Of a DNA stretch of 23,744 nt, positions 8,240 to 14,935 are shown in pieces; within the stretch, counting starts at the first letter, position 1, and each line of letters opens with the position of its first letter. Source of the DNA: Gemmatimonadota bacterium. GTDB lineage: Bacteria; Gemmatimonadota; Gemmatimonadetes; Gemmatimonadales; GWC2-71-9. The stretch is from NCBI GenBank assembly GCA_017889745.1, contig JAGGAG010000017.1, positions 1 through 23,744 on the forward strand, read 5' to 3'. The notes beneath the pieces were generated by a model. That model saw only the letters and a program-made list of their open reading frames with translations. It searched no databases and had not been told where the DNA came from. A program made the position numbers and the translations under genes.

Positions 8240-8851
8240 ATGAGCCGCTCCACCACCGAAGCGATCAACAGCTACCTGACCGACATGCTGGCACTCGAGG
8301 AGCACATCGAGGTCGCCATCAAGGCACAGGTGAAGGATTTCAGCGATGAGCCGCAAGTGCTGGCGATGGCGCTGGACGCCATCCACGTCACGGTGCAGCA
8401 TCACGTGGCATCGCTGAAGGAGATCATCACCGAGCGCGACGCGGGTCCGGCGCACTCCGTCGCCGAGGCCATCAAGCGGGCCGCGGCAGTACTCGCAGGT
8501 GCCGGAGCCGCCGCAGTGGACCTGGCGCGGAACGAGAAGTTGCCCAAGGACCTGCGGGACGACTACACCGCCTTCAGCCTCGCGACGGTGAGCTACGTCA
8601 TGCTGCTCACCACCGCGATGTCGCTCAATGACCAGCCGGTGGCCGAGCTGGCTGAGCGCCACCTCAAGCACTATACGAAGGTCGTGATGAAGCTGAACAA
8701 CATCCTGCCGTCGGCGGTGATCGCGGAACTGCGCGAGCAGGGGTTGCCGGCCCAGGAGGCGCAGCTGCCGGCGATCGCGCGGACGCTCAAGGGTGCCTGG
8801 AGCGACCCGTACAAAGAAGTCCCTGAAGTGGACGAGGTCAGCGTCGCCTGA
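8240..8851 (+). CDS. all-helical, ferritin-like (DUF892/YciF-like) protein
   Basis: 203 residues, with the start set by GGGAGG upstream. No signal peptide or membrane span. The sequence reads as four or five amphipathic helices. Acidic and His residues sit at positions that could line a bundle: Glu20/Glu21 (LALEEHIE), His54/His55 (VQHHVASLKE), and His131/His134 (AERHLKHYTK). This resembles the DUF892/YciF and DUF2383 ferritin-like groups, which are stress-linked and of largely unknown biochemistry. Metal binding is an inference, because the usual paired ExxH motifs are not clearly all present. The gene appears to be a single transcription unit ended by a strong hairpin at 8877-8907. Confidence 0.7.
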   Translation: MSRSTTEAINSYLTDMLALEEHIEVAIKAQVKDFSDEPQVLAMALDAIHVTVQHHVASLKEIITERDAGPAHSVAEAIKRAAAVLAGAGAAAVDLARNEKLPKDLRDDYTAFSLATVSYVMLLTTAMSLNDQPVAELAERHLKHYTKVVMKLNNILPSAVIAELREQGLPAQEAQLPAIARTLKGAWSDPYKEVPEVDEVSVA

Positions 8852-8876
8852 CCGGGAACGGAACAGGTGGACCGGG

Positions 8877-8907
8877 AAGGCGCGACGGCGATTTGCCGAC
8901 GCGCCTT
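8877..8907. terminator. hairpin between convergent genes, likely bidirectional terminator
   Basis: AAGGCGCG (8877-8884), A, CGGC (8886-8889), loop GATTT, GCCG (8895-8898), A, CGCGCCTT (8900-8907). This is 12 paired bases with one A-A mismatch. It sits between the ferritin-like gene (stop 8851) and the minus-strand metallopeptidase (stop 8993), so it can serve both. The T-tract after it is short (TTCTTC). Confidence 0.6.
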
Positions 8908-8992
8908 CTTCTGCGAGTACCATTGTGGCGAGACCAGCCAGCCCCCGGACCTCGCAATGGAGGTGGCGGCAGGATGGGCTCGACGAGCGCGG

Positions 8993-10219
8993 CTAGTGCG
9001 AGCGGCGGGCCTGCATTGGCGGGGCCGGGACGGCCGGTATCACGGCGCCCGGGAGGTGGGTCCATCCCTTCCAGCCATCCTTGCCGATGACATAGCGCAG
9101 GGCAGCGTGTCCGCCCACCGCCATCGTGTCGACCTCGGCCCTGTAGCCGGGCTTCGCTCGCGCCTTGAACTTCGCTGCCGTCGCCGAGAGGAACCAGTCG
9201 CGGTGGCGGGGCTCGTCCCACAGCGAGATCCACACGAGCGCGGGCCCGCCGTTGGCCTCGTCGAGCCGGAAACGATCACCGCCCCAGCCGAGCGGGAGCG
9301 CCGCATCGCTGGCCTTCCGGCCGGTGAGCTGCTGCATGAGCAACCGGATGTCGAACTCGCCGAGCACGTCCTCGTAGCTGCCGGGGACGGTGTCGGTGAA
9401 CTGGATGTCGATGGGCCGGTCGCCGCGTTCGTAGCGCTCGGGGTGCATGATCTGCTCGGTGGAGCGCGGCATGCGCGGGCCGTACGGCAGCGTGTCGCGG
9501 AAGGGCGATTGTCCCCACCAGAGCATGAACTCGGCGCCGGCAAGATAGGGAAAGAGCAATCCCTCGCGGAGCACGGCGGGCACGGCGGCCATGCCGCTGT
9601 CGGAGAGCATCTGGTCGCCGGTGCGACGGAACTCCTCCCAGAACACGGGGCTCTGCGCGATCTCGGCGCCCTGGAGCATGACGATGGAGGCGTAGTTGGC
9701 CTGTCCCTCGAGGATGGCCTGGGCCGCGGAGGAGCGATCGTTGCTGCTCTTGTCCTTGAGGATGGAGTCGAGCGGCATGTACTGGTCCTGCAGCGCGTGC
9801 ACGAGCTCGTGCGCCACGGTGAGCCGCAACACCGGCCCCTCGGCGCCCACCACGCCATAGAGCGTGGCGGAGTCGGGGTCGTAGTAGCCGGCGATCTGCT
9901 GGGACAGCATGTCCTCCATGACGGCGCGGAGGTCGAGCGAATCGGGGAGCAGGCCGAGCAGGGTGTAGGCGCGGGTGAGCTGGAGGAAGCGCTCAGGGGG
10001 CATCTCCTGCGCGAGCTTGGCGCGGACGAAGCTGCGGACCTCGTCGCGGCTGCGGAGCACCGATTCGGGGCGGCGCTTGAACTTGAGCCCGACGCTCTGC
10101 TCGACGGCGGGCATGAGGCTGTCGACGAGGTGCGCGAGCCTGAGGTCAGCGTCGGTTTCCCGCGGCTTGCCGCGACAGGCCACCGCGGCAACCAGCAGCA
10201 GGCACAGCGCAGTGCGCAT
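8993..10219 (-). CDS. lipoprotein zinc metallopeptidase (HExxH, gluzincin-like)
   Basis: 408 residues from ATG 10219. The N-terminus MRTALCLLLVAAVAC is a lipoprotein signal with Cys15 as the lipidation site (box AVAC). The catalytic motif is HELVH (137-141), with His137 and His141 as zinc ligands and Glu138 as base. EGQANY with Glu161, 20 residues later, fits the third ligand of gluzincins. The remainder shows no recognised domain. A periplasmic or outer-membrane-facing peptidase is expected; its substrate is unknown. The start codon overlaps the stop of the prepilin peptidase by one base (TGATG), so translation is probably coupled. An upstream in-frame extension exists but runs inside the peptidase gene and lacks a signal peptide. 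Confidence 0.85.
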   Translation of the reverse strand: MRTALCLLLVAAVACRGKPRETDADLRLAHLVDSLMPAVEQSVGLKFKRRPESVLRSRDEVRSFVRAKLAQEMPPERFLQLTRAYTLLGLLPDSLDLRAVMEDMLSQQIAGYYDPDSATLYGVVGAEGPVLRLTVAHELVHALQDQYMPLDSILKDKSSNDRSSAAQAILEGQANYASIVMLQGAEIAQSPVFWEEFRRTGDQMLSDSGMAAVPAVLREGLLFPYLAGAEFMLWWGQSPFRDTLPYGPRMPRSTEQIMHPERYERGDRPIDIQFTDTVPGSYEDVLGEFDIRLLMQQLTGRKASDAALPLGWGGDRFRLDEANGGPALVWISLWDEPRHRDWFLSATAAKFKARAKPGYRAEVDTMAVGGHAALRYVIGKDGWKGWTHLPGAVIPAVPAPPMQARRSH

Positions 10220-11037
10220 CAGGCACCCAGGTACGTGATGGCGTACCACTGAACGAGCTTCGTCCCGAAGAGGTAGGCGATGCCCGCGCCGATGGCGAGG
10301 AAGATCCCGAAGGGGACGAGTTTCTTCCGTCCCATGAGGGTGAGCGGAAGGAAGATCAGCGTGCCGACGAGTGCGCCGAGGAAGATGGTGAGGAGCACGC
10401 CGGTCCAGCCGACGAAGACGCCGACCATCGCAATCATGTTGATGTCGCCACCACCCATGGCGTCCTCCTTCAGGATGATGGTGCCGAGCCATCCGACGAC
10501 CCAGAGGATGCCGAAGCCGACAGCGCCGCCGATGACGGAGAAGACGAGGCCGTGCGTCATGCCAGGCGCGCCATTGAGGATGTACCCGCCGACCGCCGTG
10601 AGCACGAGGCCGAGCACGAGCCCGCCGATGGTGAACTCATGGGGGATGATGTAGGCGCGGGCATCGGTGACGAGGATGCCGAGCAGCAGGGTGAAGAACA
10701 CCGCCGCGCGGACCGCGGCGATGGTGGGACCGAAGAGCCAGACGAAGTAGATCCAGATGATGCAAGTGGCGAGCTCGACCAGCGGGTACATGAGGGAGAT
10801 CGACTGCCGGCAATTTCGACACTTGCCCCGGAGGATGAGCCAGGAAAGGACCGGGATGTTGTCGTACCAGGCGATCCGGTTGCCGCATTTCGGGCAACGT
10901 GACCGCGGCCGCATCACCGATTCCTTGGGGTCCACTCCCCAGGAGAGGATGCAGACGTTGAGAAAGCTGCCGATGAGCAGGCCGAAGACGCCGGCCACGA
11001 TGAGGAAGAAGGTCAGACCCTGTCCGTCAGTCGGCAC
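10219..11037 (-). CDS. pilD: type IV prepilin peptidase / N-methyltransferase (A24 family)
   Basis: 272 residues from GTG 11037, chosen because it directly precedes the first membrane helix (LTFFLIVAGVFGLLIGSFLN) and overlaps the end of the methyltransferase gene by 11 nt. The cytosolic loop has the zinc-type pairs Cys48/Cys51 and Cys73/Cys76 (CPKCGNRI, CRNCRQ), typical of bifunctional enzymes that cleave and N-methylate prepilins. The aspartyl catalytic pair is Asp125 (VTDARAYIIPHE) and Asp198 (GGGDIN, the GxGD-type motif). About eight membrane segments are visible. It would process type IV pilins or type II secretion pseudopilins at the inner membrane. No pilin or pil operon gene is in the window, so its substrates lie elsewhere. 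Confidence 0.93.
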   Translation of the reverse strand: MPTDGQGLTFFLIVAGVFGLLIGSFLNVCILSWGVDPKESVMRPRSRCPKCGNRIAWYDNIPVLSWLILRGKCRNCRQSISLMYPLVELATCIIWIYFVWLFGPTIAAVRAAVFFTLLLGILVTDARAYIIPHEFTIGGLVLGLVLTAVGGYILNGAPGMTHGLVFSVIGGAVGFGILWVVGWLGTIILKEDAMGGGDINMIAMVGVFVGWTGVLLTIFLGALVGTLIFLPLTLMGRKKLVPFGIFLAIGAGIAYLFGTKLVQWYAITYLGA

Positions 11038-11794
11038 GCAAGACCTCGTAGAGAAGTATCCCGGCGGCCACCGCCACGTTGAGCGACTCGGCGCCAGGTG
11101 CAAGGGGAATGCCCACGCGATGCGACGCGCGGGCAGCCATGAGCTCACCGACCCCGGCGCCCTCGTTCCCCACCACCAGGAGGATGGCAGCGGTGCGCGG
11201 CGCGCGGGGCACGGCACCGGCAGCGGCATCGGTGATCCAGACCTCGGCGCGCTGCGCGCCCGCCCAGGCGGCCAGCGCCTCCGCATCGGTCGCGACGCCG
11301 GGGAGCCGGAAGCACGCCCCCATGCTGCCACGGATCACCTTGGGGTTGCGGAGGTCGGCGGTACCGGGGAGCGCCACGACCCCGGCGGCGCCCAGCGCCA
11401 GCGCGGTGCGCAACATGGTACCCACGTTGCCGGGATCCTGCACGGCATCGAGGACGAGCACGGCAGCACGCGGCCCCAGGACGATGTCGTCGAGGGACCA
11501 GTCGCGGGGCTCGACGACGGCCACGATGCCCTGGGGGTGCTCGGTATCGGCGAGCCCGGCGAGGGCGCGATCGTCGACATGCTCCACCTTGACGCCGGCG
11601 GCGACCAGCGCTCTTTCCAGCGCCTCGCCCCGACGGGTAGCTTCGAGCGCGGGCGAGACGACCGCGCCGCGCACCGGGACCCGGGCGGCAAGGGCCTCCT
11701 CGACCAGGCGGACGCCCTCGGCGAGCGCCAAGCCCCGGCGCTCGCGTCCGCGGCGGCGCTTCAAGTCACGAATCAACGTTTCGAGAGCACTCAT
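11027..11794 (-). CDS. SpoU/TrmH family (SPOUT) RNA 2'-O-methyltransferase
   Basis: 255 residues from ATG 11794. An N-terminal substrate-binding domain (about 1-95; 'ALAEGVRLVEEAL') precedes the SPOUT fold. The three SpoU motifs are intact: motif 1 around Asp120-Gly125 (DAVQDPGNVGTMLRTA), motif 2 VVGNEGAGVG (208-216, Glu211), and motif 3 PLAPGAESLNVAVAAG (Ser237, Asn239). These form the knotted SAM site. The probable substrate is a 23S rRNA ribose, as in RlmB/TsnR-like enzymes, but the target base cannot be read. It is first in a three-gene minus-strand unit with the prepilin peptidase and metallopeptidase. AAGG lies 8 nt before the start, inside the opposing thiD coding region. Confidence 0.92.
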   Translation of the reverse strand: MSALETLIRDLKRRRGRERRGLALAEGVRLVEEALAARVPVRGAVVSPALEATRRGEALERALVAAGVKVEHVDDRALAGLADTEHPQGIVAVVEPRDWSLDDIVLGPRAAVLVLDAVQDPGNVGTMLRTALALGAAGVVALPGTADLRNPKVIRGSMGACFRLPGVATDAEALAAWAGAQRAEVWITDAAAGAVPRAPRTAAILLVVGNEGAGVGELMAARASHRVGIPLAPGAESLNVAVAAGILLYEVLRAD

Positions 11795-11795
11795 G
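11792..11795. promoter_or_regulatory. shared CATG: overlapping start codons of two divergent genes
   Basis: Bases 11792-11795 are CATG. The + strand ATG (11793-11795) starts thiD and the minus-strand ATG (11794-11792) starts the SpoU methyltransferase. Each gene's ribosome site and promoter must therefore lie inside the other's coding sequence, unless a start is further in than called. Candidate sites are GAGAG before thiD (about 11783-11787) and AAGG before the methyltransferase. Confidence 0.6.
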
Positions 11796-12572
11796 CGTGT
11801 TGCCTTGTCGATCGCCGGATCAGACCCCAGTGGGGGTGCGGGCATCCAGGCCGACCTCAAGACCTTTCATCGGTTCGGTGTGTACGGCATGGCGGCCATC
11901 ACGGCGCTCACGGCCCAGAACACCGTGGGCGTGACGGGCGTTCACGTGGTGCCACCCGACTTCCTCCGGCTGCAGCTCGAGGCGCTCGCCGCCGACCTGC
12001 CGCCCGACGCCATCAAGACCGGGATGCTGGCCGACGCCGACCTGGTGACGACGGTGGCCGACTGCATCCGCGCCTTCGGCTGGACGCCGCTGGTGGTGGA
12101 TCCGGTCATGATCGCGACGTCGGGCGACCGGCTGCTGTCGATCGACGCCGAACAGGTCATCCGCAACCGGCTGCTGCCCCTCGCCACGCTGGTGACGCCC
12201 AACCTCGATGAAGCGGCGCTGCTGACCGGGCTCGAGGTGCGCGACGTGGCGCAAATGGAGCGCGCGGGCACGGTGCTGCTCGACTCGGGCGCCGCCGCGG
12301 TGCTGCTGAAGGGCGGGCACCTCGACGGGGGCACGATCGTGGACCTGCTGTTCACCGCCGAGGGCATCCGGCGGTTCAGTCATGCACGGATCGGGACGAC
12401 GTCGCCGCACGGAACCGGGTGCACGCTGTCGGCGGCGATCACGGCCGGGCTCGCATCCGGGCAGGCACTGGAGCCCGCGGTGGAGGCGGCGCTGGATTAC
12501 GTCGTGAAGGCGATCGCGACGGCGCCCGGGCTGGGTGCCGGGCACGGGCCGCTGAATCACTTCGCTTCATAG
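11793..12572 (+). CDS. thiD: hydroxymethylpyrimidine/phosphomethylpyrimidine kinase
   Basis: 259 residues, the normal length for ThiD. It phosphorylates HMP and then HMP-P to HMP-PP in cytosolic thiamine synthesis. The N-terminal signature AGSDPSGGAGIQADLK (8-23) is diagnostic. It is followed by TPNLDEA (about 135-141), LLKGGHL (171-177), and the anion-hole/catalytic segment HGTGCTLSAAI with Cys210. The start MRVALSIAGS agrees with the family. It is alone on its strand; no other thi gene was found within the window. It ends at TAG 12570-12572, and a repeated intergenic element begins 21 nt later. Confidence 0.95.
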   Translation: MRVALSIAGSDPSGGAGIQADLKTFHRFGVYGMAAITALTAQNTVGVTGVHVVPPDFLRLQLEALAADLPPDAIKTGMLADADLVTTVADCIRAFGWTPLVVDPVMIATSGDRLLSIDAEQVIRNRLLPLATLVTPNLDEAALLTGLEVRDVAQMERAGTVLLDSGAAAVLLKGGHLDGGTIVDLLFTAEGIRRFSHARIGTTSPHGTGCTLSAAITAGLASGQALEPAVEAALDYVVKAIATAPGLGAGHGPLNHFAS

Positions 12573-12592
12573 CCCTCGGCCGCCGTCGCGCA

Positions 12593-12720
12593 GGGCGCGT
12601 CTCTGGGACGGCTCCTTCGGCTCTCGTGCCGGCGCTGCCATCACCCGTCCGGACCTATCAGGTCGATCGCGACGGCGCCGGGCAACAGAGCCTCCGCAGC
12701 CATCCCCATTCGACGCGCCC
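12593..12720 (+). repeat. conserved intergenic element, copy A (block)
   Basis: A block of about 126-128 bp bounded by the inverted ends GGGCGCGTC (12593-12601) and GACGCGCCC (12712-12720). It matches the reverse complement of 14801-14927 over its full length at roughly 80 percent by eye. The outer parts are best conserved, for example CGGCTCTCGTGCCG and the 19-nt GCCGGGCAACAGAGCCTCC; a central ~25 bp has diverged. It starts 21 nt after the thiD stop and reads in the same direction. It could be a small non-autonomous mobile element or a conserved 3'-UTR RNA domain. No target-site duplication was recognised. Confidence 0.75.
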
Positions 12721-12746
12721 GCCCTTGAACCCGATCGGAGCGCGGG

Positions 12747-12846
12747 GGACGGGATGCCCCTCCGAATGGGTCTGGGTGGCGGGTGGACCTGAGCGTTACG
12801 TCCATGTGCCCGCCCCCGAGGACCCTCGAGGAGGGGCATCCCGTCC
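12747..12846 (+). repeat. 100-nt near-continuous hairpin next to copy A
   Basis: The outer arms are a perfect 17-bp inverted repeat (GGACGGGATGCCCCTCC, 12747-12763, with 12830-12846). Inside, pairing resumes: GGGTC 12768-12772 with GACCC 12821-12825, TGGG 12773-12776 with CCCG 12815-12818 (one U-G), GGCGGG 12778-12783 with CCCGCC 12809-12814, TGGAC 12784-12788 with GTCCA 12800-12804, leaving an 11-nt loop. About 37 pairs in all. It lies between the convergent thiD and cation-efflux genes, so it can at least act as a transcription or mRNA 3'-end barrier. Apart from copy A (12593-12720) and this hairpin, the gap 12573-12879 holds nothing recognised. Confidence 0.85.
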
Positions 12847-12879
12847 GTCGCGCGCTGCGCTGCATTACCGGCGCGCGCG

Positions 12880-13794
12880 TCACCCCTTCCCGTCCTCGAA
12901 CGGCTCCATGTGGATCAGCACGCCCGACACCTCGGGCACCTCGCGCCGGATCGCGCCCTTGACCATGCCGCTCAGGATATGCGCCTCGTGCAGCGAGAGC
13001 ACGGGATCGGCCTGGACGTGGATGTCCACGTAGTAGGCGGTACCGGCGCGCCGCATCTTGAGCTTTTCGGTGGCGAGCACGCCCGTGACGGAATGCGCGG
13101 CGCGCTCGACGCGGATGAGCAGTGCGCCGCCGGGAGCGCGGTCCATCAACTCCCCCAGCGCCGGGCGCATGACCTTCACACCATTGTAGACGATGACGCA
13201 GGCGGCGAGGAGGGCCGCCCAGTCGTCGGACTGCTCCCATCCGGGCCCGCCGATGAGCGCGATGCTGATGCCGATGAACGCGGCGAGCGAGGTGATGGCA
13301 TCGCTGCGATGATGCCAGGCATCGGCCTGGACGGCGGTGCTGCCCGACGACACCGCGGCGCGCGACACGCGGCGGAAGAAAAGCTCCTTGATCAGCACGA
13401 CGCAGACCAGCACCGCGAGGGTGAAGGGCGCCGGCGCGTGATGCGGGATCATGATCTCGCGGATGGCCTCGATGGAGATGCCGATGGCCGCACCCAGGAG
13501 CATGAGGCCCACGGCCGCGGCCGCGAGCGCCTCCGCCTTGCCGTACCCGAAGGGGTAATGGTCGTCGGCGCTGCGGCGCGCGACGCGGAGCCCGCTCCAC
13601 ACGATGAGCGACCCGAAGATGTCCGCCACCGACTCGATGCCGTCGGCGATCAGGGCGTAGGAGTGGCCGATGAGGCCGGCCAGCACCTTGACGATGGCCA
13701 GCACCGTGTTGAGGAGCATGCCGGCCTGGGCCAGGCGAAGGCCGTCGCCGGGCTGTCCTGCGTCGTGGGTGGCGGGTCGCGGGTCGCGGGTCAT
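12880..13794 (-). CDS. cation diffusion facilitator (CDF) metal transporter
   Basis: 304 residues from ATG 13794. CDF antiporters export divalent cations (Zn, Fe, Mn, Co) against protons across the inner membrane. Six membrane helices are visible between about 25 and 215. The C-terminal cytosolic domain (about 220-300) has the expected alpha-beta metal-sensing form. Transport-site motifs are DGIESVAD (Asp51, Glu54, Asp58) on helix 2 and HHRSD (His161, Asp165) on helix 5. Aligned with FieF, the first helix-2 ligand (Asp45 there) is Glu54 here, so the metal preference may differ. The start lies 6 nt after the stop of the phosphorylase gene. Its first residues are encoded by a heptamer tandem repeat. 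It is last in the purine cluster; a metabolic link is not evident. Confidence 0.92.
   Translation of the reverse strand: MTRDPRPATHDAGQPGDGLRLAQAGMLLNTVLAIVKVLAGLIGHSYALIADGIESVADIFGSLIVWSGLRVARRSADDHYPFGYGKAEALAAAAVGLMLLGAAIGISIEAIREIMIPHHAPAPFTLAVLVCVVLIKELFFRRVSRAAVSSGSTAVQADAWHHRSDAITSLAAFIGISIALIGGPGWEQSDDWAALLAACVIVYNGVKVMRPALGELMDRAPGGALLIRVERAAHSVTGVLATEKLKMRRAGTAYYVDIHVQADPVLSLHEAHILSGMVKGAIRREVPEVSGVLIHMEPFEDGKG
13772..13792. repeat. heptamer tandem repeat (GCGGGTC)x3 inside the CDF gene start
   Basis: Three perfect GCGGGTC units (13772-13792), preceded by the degenerate unit GTGGGTG (13765-13771). On the minus strand it encodes TRDPRPAT at residues 2-9 of the CDF transporter. Seven is not a multiple of three, so gain or loss of a unit would shift the frame of the N-terminus. 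Confidence 0.8.
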
Positions 13795-13800
13795 CGGCCG

Positions 13801-14601
13801 TCAGTCGAGCCGCTCAACAATACCGGTGAAGAGCGATACCATGTCGTTCCTCACGGCGTTCGCCGTCTCCATGACCTCGGCGTGGGAGAGGGCGCCGTGC
13901 CCGATGCCGCTCGCCAGGTTGGTGACGGTGGAGATGCCCATGCAGCGGAGGCCCAGTGTGCGGGCGGCGAGGACCTCGGCGACGGTGGACATGCCGACGA
14001 CGTCGGCGCCCAACCGCTCCAACATGCGCACCTCGGCGGGGGTTTCGTAGCTGGGCCCGAGCAAGCCGGCGTAGACCCCCTCCTCGAGTTGGACACCGCG
14101 GGCGCGGGCCACCTCGCGCGCGATGGCGCGGAGGGCGGGATCGTAGGGACCGGACATGTCGGGAAAGCGCTCCTCACCCTTCCGCACCGCGCCCACCAGC
14201 GGGCTCTGGAACTGAAGATTGATCTGGTCGGTGATGAGCATGAGCGTGCCGGGCCGGAAGGTCCTTCGAATACCCCCCGCCGCATTCGTCAACAGCACCG
14301 TGCCGATGCCGCACTCCGCGGCGGTGCGGACGCAGAGCGCGCTGGTGGCGGCGTCGTGCCCCTCGTACATGTGGAAGCGACCGCTCTGGGCCAGCACGTC
14401 GCGCCCGCCGAGCCGGCCGAGAACGAGTTCGCCCTTGTGGCCCTCGACGGTGGGGATGGGGAAGCCGGGGATGTCGCGGTACGGGAGGCGGGTGGCGTGC
14501 TCGAGATGGTCGGCGAGGTCGCCGAGCCCGCTGCCGAGGACGATGAGGGCGGCGGGGTTGCGATTGCCGATGAAGGCGCGGACGGCGGCGGTCGCGGTCA
14601 C
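13801..14601 (-). CDS. purine nucleoside phosphorylase (trimeric PNP/MTAP type)
   Basis: 266 residues from GTG 14601 (GAGGGTGG just upstream), the usual size of trimeric PNPs. It splits inosine or guanosine with phosphate into base and ribose 1-phosphate in the cytosol. Visible motifs: LGSGLG phosphate loop (22-27, Ser24), SGRFHMYEGH (73-82; His77), TNAAGGIR (105-112), GPSYETPAE (182-190; Glu186 for purine binding), VGMSTVAEV (202-210) and TVTNLASG (Asn228, the residue that favours 6-oxopurines). It follows the transporter gene after a 334-nt gap containing repeat copy B and a long hairpin, and is followed 6 nt later by the CDF gene. Product specificity fits the adenosine deaminase two genes upstream, which supplies inosine. 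Confidence 0.93.
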   Translation of the reverse strand: MTATAAVRAFIGNRNPAALIVLGSGLGDLADHLEHATRLPYRDIPGFPIPTVEGHKGELVLGRLGGRDVLAQSGRFHMYEGHDAATSALCVRTAAECGIGTVLLTNAAGGIRRTFRPGTLMLITDQINLQFQSPLVGAVRKGEERFPDMSGPYDPALRAIAREVARARGVQLEEGVYAGLLGPSYETPAEVRMLERLGADVVGMSTVAEVLAARTLGLRCMGISTVTNLASGIGHGALSHAEVMETANAVRNDMVSLFTGIVERLD

Positions 14602-14624
14602 TTTGCCACCCTCGATGGTCCGCT

Positions 14625-14746
14625 CCGCGGTGAGCGGGGCCCTGCGCGCCTCACGGCAGCCGCTCGCGCTCCCGACGCCGACATCCGAAATGCCGCACCC
14701 GCGCTCGAACGCTGCCGATCGGCGCGCAAGACCCCGCTCACCGCGG
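14625..14746 (-). repeat. 122-nt long hairpin next to copy B
   Basis: 26-nt arms 14625-14650 and 14721-14746 are complementary at 24 positions. The two differences are C-A mismatches on the + strand but G-U pairs in minus-strand RNA, so the whole 26-bp stem can form in the transcript that runs from the transporter toward the phosphorylase. After a 3x3 internal loop the pairing resumes with CGGCAGC (14654-14660) and GCTGCCG (14711-14717). The hairpin ends 23 nt before the phosphorylase GTG. It is unrelated in sequence to the hairpin beside copy A. Confidence 0.85.
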
Positions 14747-14800
14747 CGCCGCACCGTTCAGAGGGGCGCCCCCCTCGTCGCACCAGATCGATCCTGACCC

Positions 14801-14927
14801 GGCGCGTCGAATGGGGATGGCACCGGAGGCTCTGTTGCCCGGCGCGTTCGCGATCGTACGCGGAGGTCCGGGACTGATGCCCTGAGCGACGGCACGAGAG
14901 CCGGAGGAGCCGCCCCGGAGACGCGCC
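14801..14927 (-). repeat. conserved intergenic element, copy B (block)
   Basis: The 127-bp reverse-complement counterpart of 12593-12720, bounded by GGCGCGTC (14801-14808) and GACGCGCC (14920-14927). In its own orientation (minus) it starts 8 nt after the transporter stop, and the long hairpin 14746-14625 follows 54 nt past its far end. Copy A has the same order: stop codon, block, hairpin. The rest of the 14602-14935 gap holds no gene; a short GC palindromic stretch GAGGGGCGCCCCCCTC (14761-14776) lies between block and hairpin. Confidence 0.75.
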
Positions 14928-14935
14928 CGTCGCCA

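Noticed and set aside
12593..12720. Copy A block as an integron attC site or retron msr-msd
   Set aside because: No RYYYAAC/GTTRRRY core sites, no integrase, and no reverse transcriptase gene in the window.
13801..14754. Longer phosphorylase starting at 14754
   Set aside because: The added 51 residues pass through the long hairpin, are Arg-rich without family similarity, and the GTG at 14601 gives the normal N-terminus.
12910..14877. 655-codon open frame on the + strand opposite the CDF and PNP genes
   Set aside because: It is antisense to two clear genes, is rich in Arg, Gly, His and Asp as GC-rich shadows are, and has no domain or ribosome site.
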